A stretch of DNA of 64,000 nt, taken from positions 62,001-126,000 of the forward strand of contig JAHRYW010000009.1 of the NCBI GenBank assembly GCA_020621865.1. Reading direction: 5' to 3'. The translations under genes were made by a program, and so were the position numbers. Shown one piece after another: positions 1-8,574 of the stretch (position 1 is its first letter; every line of letters begins with the position of its first letter). The DNA comes from Betaproteobacteria bacterium. Its GTDB lineage: Bacteria > Pseudomonadota > Gammaproteobacteria > Burkholderiales > Rhodocyclaceae. The notes under the pieces were generated by a model. The model searched no databases. It worked only from the letters and a program-made list of their open reading frames with translations, and was not told the origin of the DNA.

Positions 1-1626
1 CGCGAAGCGATGGAATACGACGTGGTGATCGTCGGGGGCGGGCCGTCCGGCCTGTCCGCCGCGATTCGCCTCAAGCAGCAGGCCGAACAGGCCGGCCGCG
101 AGCTCTCCGTCTGCCTGCTGGAGAAGGGCTCCGAAATCGGCGCCCATATCCTGTCCGGCGCCGTCATCGAGCCCAAGGCGCTGGCCGAGCTGTTCCCCGA
201 CTGGCAGGAGCGCGGTGCGCCGCTCAACACGGCGGCCGCCGAAGACCGCCTGCTCTATCTCAGCGAAGGCAGCGCGTTCAAGCTGCCGACCCCGCCGCAG
301 ATGGGCAACCACGGCAACTACATCATCAGCCTCGGCGTCTTCTGTCGCTGGCTGGGCGAGCAGGCCGAGGCGCTGGGCGTCGAGATCTACCCCGGCTTTG
401 CCGCGGCCGAAGTGCTCTACCATGAGGACGGCTCGGTCAAGGGCGTCGCCACCGGCGATCTCGGTCTGGGCAAGGATGGCCGTCCCGGCCACAACTTCCA
501 GCCGGGCATGGAACTGCACGCCCGGCAGACCATCTTCGCCGAAGGCTGCCGCGGCTCGCTGACCAAGACCCTGTTTGAGCAGTTCAAGCTGCGCGACGGT
601 GTCGATCCGCAGACCTACGGCATCGGCATCAAGGAACTGTGGGAGATCGACCCGGCCAAGCACCAGCCGGGGCTGATCGTCCATACCGTCGGCTGGCCGC
701 TGCAAAGCGACACCTACGGCGGCTCTTTCCTGTATCACCTGGAAAACAACCTGGTCGCCGTCGGCATGGTCGTCGGCCTCGACTACAAGAATCCCTGGCT
801 GTCGCCCTACGAGGAATTCCAGCGCTACAAGACGCATCCGTCCATCCGCGACACCTTCGCGGGCGGCCGCCGGATTTCCTACGGCGCCCGCGCGCTGTCC
901 GAAGGCGGCTGGCAATCGGTGCCCAAGCTGACTTTCCCGGGCGGGCTGCTGGTCGGCGATACGGCCGGCTTCCTCAACGTGCCGAAGATCAAGGGCACGC
1001 ACATGGCCATGAAGTCCGGCCTGCTTGCCGCCGAAGCCGTGTTCGCGCATCTGGCCAAGGACGATGCCGGCACCGAGGCGACCGAGTACGCCGACCGGCT
1101 CAAGCAAAGCTGGCTGTGGGACGAGCTGTACCAGATGCGCAACATCCGCCCGGCCTTCAAGTGGGGCCTGTGGGGCGCGCTGGCCTACGGCGCCATCGAC
1201 ACCTACGTTTTCAAGGGCAAGGCGCCGTGGACGCTGCATCACCACGAGGACCACACCCAACTGGGCAACAAGGCCGATCACCCGCCGATCGCCTACCCGA
1301 AGCCGGATGGCCAGTTGACCTTCGACCGCCTGTCTTCGGTCTTCCTGTCGGCGACCAACCACGAGGAAAACCAGCCCTGCCACCTGCGCCTGAAGGATGA
1401 GAGCGTCGCGATCAGCGTCAATTACGCCCAGTTCGGCGCGCCGGAAACGCGTTACTGCCCGGCCGGCGTCTACGAAATCCTCGGTGAGGAAGAGGGCAAG
1501 CCGCGCCTGCAGATCAACGGCCAGAACTGCCTGCACTGCAAGACCTGCGACATCAAGGACCCGACCCAGAACATCGTGTGGACGGTGCCGGAAGGCGGTG
1601 GCGGGCCGAGCTATCCAAATATGTAG
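1..1626 (+). CDS. etfD: Electron transfer flavoprotein-ubiquinone oxidoreductase (5' end cut)
   Basis: Membrane-associated flavoprotein that passes electrons from reduced ETF (fatty-acid and amino-acid oxidation) to the quinone pool. The N-terminus carries the Rossmann FAD motif [14 protein letters not shown]. The C-terminus has the ferredoxin-like 4Fe-4S ligands in [13 protein letters not shown] after an upstream CPAGVYE. The first ATG in the window is at 10, but the frame is open to base 1 and reads R-E-A-M-E-Y-D. Family members often begin M-E-R-E-x-M, so the true start probably lies just outside the window and two codons are missing. About 540 residues is normal for the family. It is followed by a repeat-element copy and then DUF485-actP. 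Product assignment is very secure; the start is inferred. Confidence 0.95.
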   Translation, partial: REAMEYDVVIVGGGPSGLSAAIRLKQQAEQAGRELSVCLLEKGSEIGAHILSGAVIEPKALAELFPDWQERGAPLNTAAAEDRLLYLSEGSAFKLPTPPQMGNHGNYIISLGVFCRWLGEQAEALGVEIYPGFAAAEVLYHEDGSVKGVATGDLGLGKDGRPGHNFQPGMELHARQTIFAEGCRGSLTKTLFEQFKLRDGVDPQTYGIGIKELWEIDPAKHQPGLIVHTVGWPLQSDTYGGSFLYHLENNLVAVGMVVGLDYKNPWLSPYEEFQRYKTHPSIRDTFAGGRRISYGARALSEGGWQSVPKLTFPGGLLVGDTAGFLNVPKIKGTHMAMKSGLLAAEAVFAHLAKDDAGTEATEYADRLKQSWLWDELYQMRNIRPAFKWGLWGALAYGAIDTYVFKGKAPWTLHHHEDHTQLGNKADHPPIAYPKPDGQLTFDRLSSVFLSATNHEENQPCHLRLKDESVAISVNYAQFGAPETRYCPAGVYEILGEEEGKPRLQINGQNCLHCKTCDIKDPTQNIVWTVPEGGGGPSYPNM

Positions 1627-1648
1627 TACCGGTGGGCCGAGCGCGGCG

Positions 1649-1687
1649 AATGCTACGGTCGGCCCCAAAAAAGAGCAAAAAACGAGA
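1649..1687 (+). repeat. Dispersed GCTACGGT element, copy a
   Basis: First of eleven copies of a ~40-bp element. The order is an AATGCTACGGTCGG head, an A-tract, and a second A-rich half. This copy lies 22 bp after the etfD stop codon and before the DUF485 ribosome binding site, so it is transcribed in the intergenic leader. Function unknown; see findings. Confidence 0.7.
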
Positions 1688-1730
1688 ACAGCAAAACCGT
1701 ATCAATTTTCCATGTAATAGAGGAGGGGCC

Positions 1731-2045
1731 ATGTCTCAACCCAATATCCAGGCAAGGATCCGGAGCAATCCGAAATTTGCCGAAATGGTCGGCAAGCGCT
1801 CGCGCTTCGCGATCACCCTGTCGCTGATCGTGCTGGTGCCTTACTACACCTTCATGATGATCACCGCCTTCAACCCGGCACTGCTCGCGCAGCCGCTGAC
1901 GGCCGGTGGCATCGTCACCGTCGGCTGGCCGGTCGGCGCCGTGCTGATCGTCGGTTCCTGGCTGCTGACCGGCATCTACATCCGCCGCGCCAACGGCGAA
2001 TTCGACGCCCTCAACGAACAGATCCTGAGCGAGGCCCGCAAATGA
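1731..2045 (+). CDS. yjcH: DUF485 membrane protein, ActP partner
   Basis: Small inner-membrane protein of the DUF485 family (104 aa), usually encoded directly upstream of the acetate symporter actP. Two hydrophobic segments are visible, around residues 25-48 and 60-80, with a polar tail. The start at 1731 follows a strong AGAGGAGGGG ribosome binding site. The frame is open further upstream, but that part would translate the repeat element and has no ribosome binding site. The stop overlaps the actP start (ATGA), indicating translational coupling. Its role with ActP is not firmly established. Confidence 0.9.
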   Translation: MSQPNIQARIRSNPKFAEMVGKRSRFAITLSLIVLVPYYTFMMITAFNPALLAQPLTAGGIVTVGWPVGAVLIVGSWLLTGIYIRRANGEFDALNEQILSEARK

Positions 2046-3712
2046 AGCGCTCCTTTTCCGCCCTGACGGCCGGCATCCTGCTGGCTGTTTCCCAACTCGC
2101 CCTGGCCGGACCGGCCATTGAAGGCGTCGAGAAGCAGCCGATCAATGTCAGCGCCATCGCCATGTTCATGGTCTTCGTGCTGGCCACCCTCGGCATCACC
2201 AAGTGGGCCGCCGGCCGCACCAAGTCCACGGCCGACTTCTACACCGCCGGCGGCGGTATCACCGGCTTCCAGAACGGCCTGGCCATCGCCGGCGACTACA
2301 TGTCGGCGGCGACCCTGCTCGGCCTGACCTCGCTGATCTACGCCAAGGGCTACGACGGCTTCATCTACACCATCAGCTTCTTCGTCGGCTGGCCGATCAT
2401 CCTGTTCCTGATCGCCGAACGGCTGCGCAATCTCGGCAAATTCACCTTCGCCGACATCGCCTCCTACCGCCTCGACCAGAACCGCATCCGCACCTTTGCC
2501 GCCTTCGGTTCGCTGACCGTCGTCTGCTTCTACCTGATCGTCCAGATGGTCGGCGCCGGCCAGTTGATCCAGTTGCTGTTCGGGCTGGACTACAACTTCG
2601 CGGTGATCTGCGTCGGCCTGCTGATGATGGTCTATGTCACCTTCGGCGGCATGGTCGCGACGACCTGGGTGCAGATCATCAAGGCCTGCCTGCTGCTCGG
2701 CGGCGGCACGGTCCTGATGGTGCTTGCCTTCAGCCGCTTCGACTTCTCTTTCGACACCCTGTTCACCCAGGCCGTGGCCGCCCACAAATCCGGCATCGCC
2801 ATCATGGCGCCGGGCAAGCTGATGGCTGATCCGGTCTCCGCCGTGTCGCTGTCGCTGGCCCTGCTCTTCGGTACCGCCGGCCTGCCGCACATCATGATGC
2901 GCTTCTTCACCGTGCCGAACGCCAAGGAAGCCCGTAAATCGGTGTTCTACGCCACCGGCTTCATCGGCTTCTTCTTCCTCGTCGTGATGATCCTCGGCGT
3001 CTCCGCCATCGTCATCGTCGGCCAGGACCCTGGCTTCTTCGAAGGCGGCGTCGTTGGCGGCAAGCTGATCGGCGGCTCCAACATGCCGGTCATGCACCTC
3101 GCCAAGGCCGTTGGCGGCGACGTTTTCCTCGGCTTCCTGTCGGCCGTTGCCTTCGCCACCATCCTAGCCGTCGTCTCCGGCCTGGCGTTGGCCGGCGCCT
3201 CGGCCATCTCGCACGACCTCTACGCTCGTGTGATCAAGAAGGGCCAGGCCACCAGCGCCCAGGAAATGAAAGTCACCCGCATCGCCTCGGTCGCCATCGG
3301 CTGCATCGCCATCATCCTCGGCATCCTGTTCAAGGACCAGAACGTCGCCTTCCTGGTTGCCCTGGCCTTCGGCGTCGCCGCCTCGGTCAATTTCCCGGTG
3401 CTGATCCTGTCCATGTACTGGAAGGGCCTGACCACTCGCGGCGCGCTGTGGGGCGGCATCGCCGGCCTGGTTTCCGCCGTCGGCCTGGTCATCCTGTCGC
3501 CGGCCGTCTGGGTCAAGGTGCTTGGCAATGCCCAGCCCGTCTTCCCGTACGACCACCCGGCCATCATCTCGATGACCACCGCCTTCCTCGTCACCTGGCT
3601 GATGTCGGTCACCGACAAGAGCGCCCGTGCCGCCAGCGAAGCCGAAGCCTTCGAGGAGCAGTTCATCCGCGCCCAGACCGGCCTCGGCGCTGCGTCCGCA
3701 TCGGCGCATTAA
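2042..3712 (+). CDS. actP: Cation/acetate symporter ActP
   Basis: Sodium:solute symporter (SSF family) of 556 aa for uptake of acetate and other short carboxylates across the inner membrane. It begins with a signal-like segment ending ALAGPA and continues with about 13 hydrophobic helices; the [12 protein letters not shown] and [11 protein letters not shown] stretches are typical of ActP. It overlaps the DUF485 gene by 4 nt and is followed by a clear intrinsic terminator. Together with ackA and the pta-like fusion (18-20.7 kb) and the alcohol dehydrogenases (47-52 kb) it suggests active acetate metabolism. Confidence 0.95.
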   Translation: MKRSFSALTAGILLAVSQLALAGPAIEGVEKQPINVSAIAMFMVFVLATLGITKWAAGRTKSTADFYTAGGGITGFQNGLAIAGDYMSAATLLGLTSLIYAKGYDGFIYTISFFVGWPIILFLIAERLRNLGKFTFADIASYRLDQNRIRTFAAFGSLTVVCFYLIVQMVGAGQLIQLLFGLDYNFAVICVGLLMMVYVTFGGMVATTWVQIIKACLLLGGGTVLMVLAFSRFDFSFDTLFTQAVAAHKSGIAIMAPGKLMADPVSAVSLSLALLFGTAGLPHIMMRFFTVPNAKEARKSVFYATGFIGFFFLVVMILGVSAIVIVGQDPGFFEGGVVGGKLIGGSNMPVMHLAKAVGGDVFLGFLSAVAFATILAVVSGLALAGASAISHDLYARVIKKGQATSAQEMKVTRIASVAIGCIAIILGILFKDQNVAFLVALAFGVAASVNFPVLILSMYWKGLTTRGALWGGIAGLVSAVGLVILSPAVWVKVLGNAQPVFPYDHPAIISMTTAFLVTWLMSVTDKSARAASEAEAFEEQFIRAQTGLGAASASAH

Positions 3713-3762
3713 AGACCTCTGCGTATGTGGCGGCGGTGCAATCCCGCTCCTCATGCTCCTTT

Positions 3763-3787
3763 AGGGACCTTCGGGTCCCTTTTTTTA
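3763..3787 (+). terminator. Intrinsic terminator of yjcH-actP
   Basis: Perfect 7-bp stem AGGGACC/GGTCCCT with a TTCG tetraloop followed by an unbroken T-run, 50 bp after the actP stop. Textbook rho-independent terminator. Confidence 0.93.
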
Positions 3788-3854
3788 TTGTTGGCGTCGA
3801 CATCACTGCCCGCTGCTGCCTGTCCGTCTTGGCCAGGATAGGCCATCAACTTTT

Positions 3855-3892
3855 GAAAAAAGGGCTGTTTTTTCCGGCCGACCGTAGCATTT
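3855..3892 (-). repeat. Dispersed GCTACGGT element, copy b
   Basis: Minus-orientation copy: the reverse complement reads AAATGCTACGGTCGGCCGG then an A-tract. It starts at the egtD stop codon itself, so it forms the 3' untranslated region of the egtBD transcript. The second half (CCCTTTTTT) deviates from the family. Confidence 0.65.
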
Positions 3893-4869
3893 CAGAGGGC
3901 TGGATCGGGGGACTCCAGCCAGTGCAGGCTGAACAGCCCGGCCTCGTCGCACCAGGTGGCGCGGGGCAGGAAACCGCAGGCGGTGGCCAGGGCGCGAAAG
4001 CCGTCAACGGTATATTTCTGCGAACTTTCGGTGTGGATCGATTCGCCCGGCGCCAGGGCGAAGCGGTCGCCATTCAGCGAAACCTGCTGGGCGGTGGCGC
4101 TGACCAGATGCATCTCGATGCGCTGCTGCGCCGGGTGGTAGAAGGCATAGTGCCGAAAGGCGTCGATTTGGAAATCGCAGCCCAGTTCGCGGTTGGCGCG
4201 GACCAGCAGATTGCGGTTGAAGGCGGCCGTCACCCCGGCCGCATCGTTGTAGGCGGCGTGGAGCAGGGCGGGGTCCTTGACCAAATCGACCCCGATCAGC
4301 AGTCCGCCGCCGCGCAGCAGGCGGGCCGCGGCGACCAGGAAGCGCGTGGCCTCGGGCATGGAGAAATTGCCGATCGTCGAGCCGGGGAAAAAGCCGACCC
4401 GGCGGCCGGTGGTGGAATGCCACAGCGGCAGGTTTTCCGGATGGGTGAAGTCGGCGACCACCGGCGTCACCGTCAGGGCCGGATAGCTGCGCCGCAGGTC
4501 GGTGCACGCGGCGTTCAGATGCTCGCCGGAAATGTCGATGGCGACGAAACCGCGGGGAGCCTCCAGGACGTCGAGCAGCAAACGCGCCTTGAGCAGCGAG
4601 CCGGCGCCGAACTCGATCACCTCCGCCTCGGGGCCGATCAGTGCGGCCATCGGGTAGATATGGCGGCGAAAGATCGCCAGCTCGGTACGCGTTACGTAGT
4701 ACTCCGGCAGTTCGCAAATTCGGTCGAAAAGCTGCGAGCCGTGGGCGTCGTAGAAATACTTGGGGGAAATGGCATGGGGCTTGTCGGCCAGGCAGGCCAG
4801 CATGTCCCGCCCGAATACCGAAGTTTCGTCAGTCCAGGGCGCCGCGAGCTGGCTGAGTACGGCGGCCAT
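3892..4869 (-). CDS. egtD: L-histidine N-alpha-methyltransferase EgtD
   Basis: SAM-dependent trimethylation of histidine to hercynine, the first step of ergothioneine synthesis; cytoplasmic. 325 aa, close to the family norm. Visible motifs are the N-terminal SPKYFYDAHGSQLFDRI and EYYVTRTELAI segments, the SAM-binding VIEFGAGSLLKA, and FFPGSTIGNF. The start at 4869 overlaps the egtB stop by one base (TGATG), giving tight coupling. The frame runs further upstream, but that part is the shadow of egtB. Bacterial ergothioneine usually serves as an antioxidant thiol. Confidence 0.93.
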   Translation of the reverse strand: MAAVLSQLAAPWTDETSVFGRDMLACLADKPHAISPKYFYDAHGSQLFDRICELPEYYVTRTELAIFRRHIYPMAALIGPEAEVIEFGAGSLLKARLLLDVLEAPRGFVAIDISGEHLNAACTDLRRSYPALTVTPVVADFTHPENLPLWHSTTGRRVGFFPGSTIGNFSMPEATRFLVAAARLLRGGGLLIGVDLVKDPALLHAAYNDAAGVTAAFNRNLLVRANRELGCDFQIDAFRHYAFYHPAQQRIEMHLVSATAQQVSLNGDRFALAPGESIHTESSQKYTVDGFRALATACGFLPRATWCDEAGLFSLHWLESPDPAL

Positions 4870-6170
4870 CACAGATCCCGGGCCAGCCGCAGGCCGGAGA
4901 ACTGCCAGCGCGCCGCCGGCGGGAAGAAATTGCGGTAGCTGGCCCGCAGATGGCCCGGCGGGCTGGCGCAACTGCCGCCGCGCAGCACCAGCTGGCCGAC
5001 CATGAACTTGCCGTTGTATTCGCCGACCGTCCCCGGCAACGGCCGGAATCCCGGGTAGGGATCGTAGGACGAACGCGTCCATACCCAGGCATCGCCATAA
5101 GCCTGGCGCAGGCCGGGGCCGGGGCCGCTGGCCTGCGGATGCAGGATGGCCGGATCGAGAAAGTTGCCGCGGACCGGCTGCCCGGCAACGGCGGCCTCCC
5201 ACTCGAATTCGGTCGGCAGGCGCGCATCGGCCCAGGCCGCGTAGGCGGCCGCTTCGTAAAAACTGATGTGGCACAGCGGTTCGGCCGGGTCTACGGCGCG
5301 CCGGCCGTGCAGCGTAAAAACGCTCCATTCGCCGTTGCCTTCCGGGCGCCAATAGAGCGGGGCTTGCCAGTCGTTGGCCTGGACCGCCGCCCAGCCGTCG
5401 GAGAGCCAGAACTCCGGGCGCCGGTAAGCACCATCGGCCATGAAGGCGAGATATTCGCCGCAGGTGGTCAGGCGGTCGGCCAATTGATACGGGCGCAACA
5501 GCAGGCGGTGGCGGGGCGTTTCGTTGTCATAGCAGAAACGGCCATCGACCGGCTGCCCGACGCTTGTTTCGCCGCCGGTGAAGTCCACCCAGCCGGGCGC
5601 CACGGCGTCGCCGACCGGGGTCGGGCGACGTGGGCGATAGACCGGGTCGAAGGGGTTCAGGGCCAGGCCATACTTGATGTCGGTGAGGATCAGTTCCTGG
5701 TGCTGCTGTTCGTGGTTGAGGCCCAGTTCGATCAAGGCCGCGGCCTTTTCCTCAAATTCGTCGCCGCCATCGGCGATGCAAGCCAGCAGCGCACCATCGA
5801 CATGTTGCCGGTAGGCGAGAACCTCATCGATTCCGGGGCGGGTGATCATGCCGCGCTGGGGTCTGGGTTGGCGCGCCCCAAGGCTCTCGTAATAGGAATT
5901 GAACAGGTAAGCGTAGCGGTGATCGTACGGCCGGTAAGCGGCGACATGGGCCAGCAGCACCACGGTTTCAAAAAACCAGGTGGTGTGCGCGAGGTGCCAT
6001 TTCGTCGGGCTGGCATCGGGCATTCCCTGCAGGCATTGATCCTCCGCCGACAGCGGCGCGGCCAGTTGCTCCGACAGGCTCCGCACGGCCAGGTAGCGCG
6101 CCGCCAGATCACTGCGGGCGACGTCAGGGAGCCGGGCATCCGGCCTGTCATACAAGCTGCTGCTCGGCAT
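4869..6170 (-). CDS. egtB: Ergothioneine biosynthesis sulfoxide synthase EgtB
   Basis: Non-heme iron enzyme joining a thiol donor to hercynine. 433 aa with an N-terminal DinB-like helical domain and a C-terminal formylglycine-enzyme-like (FGE-sulfatase) domain. Candidate iron ligands are the histidine in WHLAHTTWFFE and those in NHEQQHQELILTD (H-x3-H-x-E). The C-terminal domain shows PTEFEWEAA and RGGSCASPPGHLRASYRNFF, typical of the fold. An AGGAGTG ribosome binding site precedes the ATG. egtB and egtD overlap as a two-gene operon; no egtA, egtC or egtE is nearby, as is common outside actinobacteria. The thiol donor (cysteine or gamma-glutamylcysteine) cannot be read from the sequence. Confidence 0.92.
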   Translation of the reverse strand: MPSSSLYDRPDARLPDVARSDLAARYLAVRSLSEQLAAPLSAEDQCLQGMPDASPTKWHLAHTTWFFETVVLLAHVAAYRPYDHRYAYLFNSYYESLGARQPRPQRGMITRPGIDEVLAYRQHVDGALLACIADGGDEFEEKAAALIELGLNHEQQHQELILTDIKYGLALNPFDPVYRPRRPTPVGDAVAPGWVDFTGGETSVGQPVDGRFCYDNETPRHRLLLRPYQLADRLTTCGEYLAFMADGAYRRPEFWLSDGWAAVQANDWQAPLYWRPEGNGEWSVFTLHGRRAVDPAEPLCHISFYEAAAYAAWADARLPTEFEWEAAVAGQPVRGNFLDPAILHPQASGPGPGLRQAYGDAWVWTRSSYDPYPGFRPLPGTVGEYNGKFMVGQLVLRGGSCASPPGHLRASYRNFFPPAARWQFSGLRLARDL

Positions 6171-6319
6171 GTCACTCCTCTCGAATGGAGGGTCGGGGGC
6201 GAACTACACGATCACTACGTCGGGCGACGCCTGGTGTCTGAATTTCATGCTTCTACTGCGGGTGCGAACCAAGCTGTCCTCAAGTCGGGGAATTCGGAAT
6301 CACAGGGTGCTACGGTTCC

Positions 6320-6526
6320 TTAGTTGCCCGGGACACCGGCCAACGCTTCTTCCTTGATCAGGGTTTTCAGCATTGCGCGTAGCTCCGGGCTATCGCTGTG
6401 ACCGTGTATGGCCACGGCGTGCTGTACGGCAACGTCCAGCAATTCGCGTTCGGAATCCGCCGAGATCGCCACCGTGCAGTGGATCTCGCTTGGATATTCG
6501 CGGCAGTCGATAAATTTGCGGGCCAT
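6320..6526 (-). CDS. DUF1059 family small protein
   Basis: 68-aa protein with the DUF1059 pattern: a Cys near the N-terminus (DCREYP), a second Cys in HCTVAISADSERELL, and a histidine-rich VQHAVAIHGHSDSPELR segment. The spacing of Cys and His suggests metal binding, but no function is established. ATG 6526 is preferred over the GTG at 6532, which lies inside the GGAGGTG ribosome binding site. Its 3' end faces the leader of egtB. Confidence 0.8.
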   Translation of the reverse strand: MARKFIDCREYPSEIHCTVAISADSERELLDVAVQHAVAIHGHSDSPELRAMLKTLIKEEALAGVPGN

Positions 6527-6637
6527 GATCACCTCCAGAAACGGACTTTGTTCGATACAACGTCATAAACCCGCTGGTTAGAGAAACGCAAAAATGTAAG
6601 GTTCCCGCGCTTCCATCGCATCGTTGTTTATTGGCGT

Positions 6638-6678
6638 TTGCTACGGTCGCCTGGAAAAAATGGCCAAAAAGCGAATGG
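6638..6678 (+). repeat. Dispersed GCTACGGT element, copy c
   Basis: Intergenic copy: TTTGCTACGGTCGCC, GGAAAAAATGGCCAAAAA, then GCGAATGGCCGG. It lies upstream of the DUF1059 gene and 17 bp beyond the 3' end of the small minus-strand ORF that ends at 6695. Confidence 0.7.
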
Positions 6679-6694
6679 CCGGCAACCGCATTTT

Positions 6695-6889
6695 CTAATG
6701 CAGAACCCAGTCACGAGTCCAGTCGTCACTGCGTCGTTTCGACGGGCGGAGCAGGACGCGCAACGCAACCATGAGCGGCACGCCAGTGCGGTACATCAAC
6801 GTCGCTCCTGCCTTGATGTCGGAGAACAAGGCGACCGCAATGCCACGTTCAACGGCGGTGGCTGTCAGGTTATTGGCGCGAACGAACAT
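6695..6889 (-). CDS. Small hypothetical protein
   Basis: Possible 64-aa basic protein starting MFVRANNLTATAVERGIAV, with one weakly hydrophobic stretch (TGVPLMVALRVLL) and an RPSKRRSDDW tail. The ATG at 6889 has a GGAG ribosome binding site seven bases upstream. The reading frame continues to 7045 without a better start. No family recognised. The main support is the ribosome binding site and the otherwise empty region. Confidence 0.4.
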   Translation of the reverse strand: MFVRANNLTATAVERGIAVALFSDIKAGATLMYRTGVPLMVALRVLLRPSKRRSDDWTRDWVLH

Positions 6890-7159
6890 ATCGGACTCCA
6901 CAGGCTGCCTTGTCGTTATCCGACCGATCCAAGGCTTGGGATAGCTAACCCCTTCTTTTAACTTAGATGATTTTTGGGCGAATGTTGTTCCTTTGCTCCT
7001 GAATGAGGTGCCCGACAGGGTTTGGCCATTCAGTACGTCACCCACGCAACAGCCTGGCTGCCGGTCATTTCGGCCTGTGACGTCCGCCAGCGGTAAGTCA
7101 GTGAATTTTTTCCGGCAGGCCGATGTCGAAAAGATACGTCACTCCCTTAGGAGCAAATC

Positions 7160-7516
7160 ATGAAGAAGATTTCTGCACGTCTCCTCCCGACCGCGCTGCT
7201 GGCGCTGACTGTCGGTTTCCACACGCCTGTCGTCCGCGCTGAAATGGTCACCACCCCGGAGGCCGCCACCCAGGAATCCACCGATGCCGAACGGGCCAAG
7301 GTGCAGCAATTCCTTGAGCAGGCCACCGTCAAGGAACGCCTCCAGGCCATGGGGGTGGATGGGGTATTTGCCACCGAGCGGGTAGCGGCCCTGGATCAGC
7401 AGGAAATCCACGCGCTCGCCCAGCGCATCGATGCCATGCCGGCGGGGGGCAATCTCACCACTTATGAGATGATCCTCGTCGTTCTTATCGCCATCCTGGT
7501 GGTGATCATCCTCTGA
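7160..7516 (+). CDS. PA2779-family membrane protein
   Basis: 118-aa exported protein: signal peptide to about residue 27 (VVRAEM), a charged helical middle with the KVQQFLEQATVKERLQAMGV segment typical of the PA2779 family, and a C-terminal hydrophobic anchor (LVVLIAILVVIIL). An AGGAGCAAATC ribosome binding site precedes the ATG. It ends one base before the PA2778-type peptidase gene, the usual pairing. No function has been established; the pair may mark a small envelope secretion or maturation system. Confidence 0.85.
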   Translation: MKKISARLLPTALLALTVGFHTPVVRAEMVTTPEAATQESTDAERAKVQQFLEQATVKERLQAMGVDGVFATERVAALDQQEIHALAQRIDAMPAGGNLTTYEMILVVLIAILVVIIL

Positions 7517-7517
7517 C

Positions 7518-8447
7518 GTGGGATTTTTCTCACGTTGCCTATGCGCCGCCACGGTTCTGCTCCTGGCGGCTTGTGCAAGCCATCCCCCGGGAGACTGGGG
7601 GATCGCGCCCGGCGATCCGCTCCCTGAACGGGCGGAAAGGCAGGACGTCCCCTTCCATCCCCAGGAGGCCTACCAGTGCGGCCCGGCCGCCCTGGCTACT
7701 CTCCTCGGCGGTGCCGGCATCCAGCGCAGTCCGGAGGCACTCCGGGATGAGGTCTATATCCCCGCCCGACAGGGGAGCCTGCAGCCGGAAATCATGGCGG
7801 CCGCACGCCGCGCCGGTGCCGTTGCCTACCGCATTGCTCCCGAGCCACGGGCGCTGCTGAAGGAACTGGCCGCCGGCCATCCCGTGCTGGTGCTCCAGAA
7901 CCTGCGCTTCGACTGGCTGCCCCAGTGGCACTACGCCGTGGCGGTGGGCTACGATCTGCCCGCCGGGCAGGTGTTCTTGCGCTCGGGGGGCGAGCAGCGC
8001 CTGGTCATGGACCTTGCCGACTTCGACCGCAGCTGGGCGAAAGCCAAGCGCTGGGCGTTTGTCGCCCTGCCTCCCGACCGCCTGCCAGCCACCGCCAATG
8101 AAACGGATTACGTGACGGCGGCAGTCGCCGTCGAGCGGGTTGCTCCCGCCACCGCCGAGGCGGCCTACCGCACAGCCCAGAAGGCCTGGCCGCATAATCT
8201 GGTCAGCCGCATCGGGCTCGGCAACGCGGCCTACCGGCGAGGCGACCTGAGCGCTGCCGAAGCCGCCTTCCGGCAAGCGGCGAGCGAACATCCGGAATCC
8301 GGCGATGCCTGGAACAATCTCGCCCAGGTTCTCCACGAGCGGGGCAACAAGGCCGCCGCCCGCGAGGCCGCCGAACGGGCCGTGGCCATCGGCGGGCCGC
8401 GGCTGCCGACTTACCGAAAGACCCTGGAGAGCGTTTCCGGCGGGTGA
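7518..8447 (+). CDS. PA2778-family cysteine peptidase with TPR, lipoprotein
   Basis: 309 aa. A lipoprotein signal (LLLAACASH) predicts envelope anchoring. The peptidase C39-like domain (residues ~40-180) has the catalytic Cys in EAYQCGPAALATLL and His in QWHYAVAVGYD, with an Asn/Asp expected after it. The C-terminal third contains TPR-like helices (GLGNAAYRRGDLSAAEAAFR, SGDAWNNLAQVLHERGN). GTG start at 7518 directly after the PA2779-type gene, so translation is probably coupled. C39-like enzymes often cleave double-glycine leaders, but no substrate is visible here. Confidence 0.87.
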   Translation: MGFFSRCLCAATVLLLAACASHPPGDWGIAPGDPLPERAERQDVPFHPQEAYQCGPAALATLLGGAGIQRSPEALRDEVYIPARQGSLQPEIMAAARRAGAVAYRIAPEPRALLKELAAGHPVLVLQNLRFDWLPQWHYAVAVGYDLPAGQVFLRSGGEQRLVMDLADFDRSWAKAKRWAFVALPPDRLPATANETDYVTAAVAVERVAPATAEAAYRTAQKAWPHNLVSRIGLGNAAYRRGDLSAAEAAFRQAASEHPESGDAWNNLAQVLHERGNKAAAREAAERAVAIGGPRLPTYRKTLESVSGG

Positions 8448-8492
8448 TGCCCGGCTCCTGCTGGCGCTTCGCTTGGCTCTCGCTTAAGCGCG

Positions 8493-8534
8493 AATGCTAC
8501 GGTCGGCGGCAAAAAACGGCCGAAATTGAAATTC
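8493..8534 (+). repeat. Dispersed GCTACGGT element, copy d
   Basis: Near-consensus copy: AATGCTACGGTCGGCGGC, A6, CGGCC, then GAAATTGAAATTCC. It sits between two convergent genes, 45 bp after the peptidase stop and 41 bp from the GGDEF-EAL stop. Confidence 0.75.
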
Positions 8535-8574
8535 CGCCCAGCGCCGCCAAGCGTTACGGAAAAAAACCGGCAAG

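Noticed and set aside
6309-6330. TGCTACGGTTCC as a twelfth repeat copy
   Set aside because: Matches the core only; no A-tract or second half follows, so it is compatible with chance.
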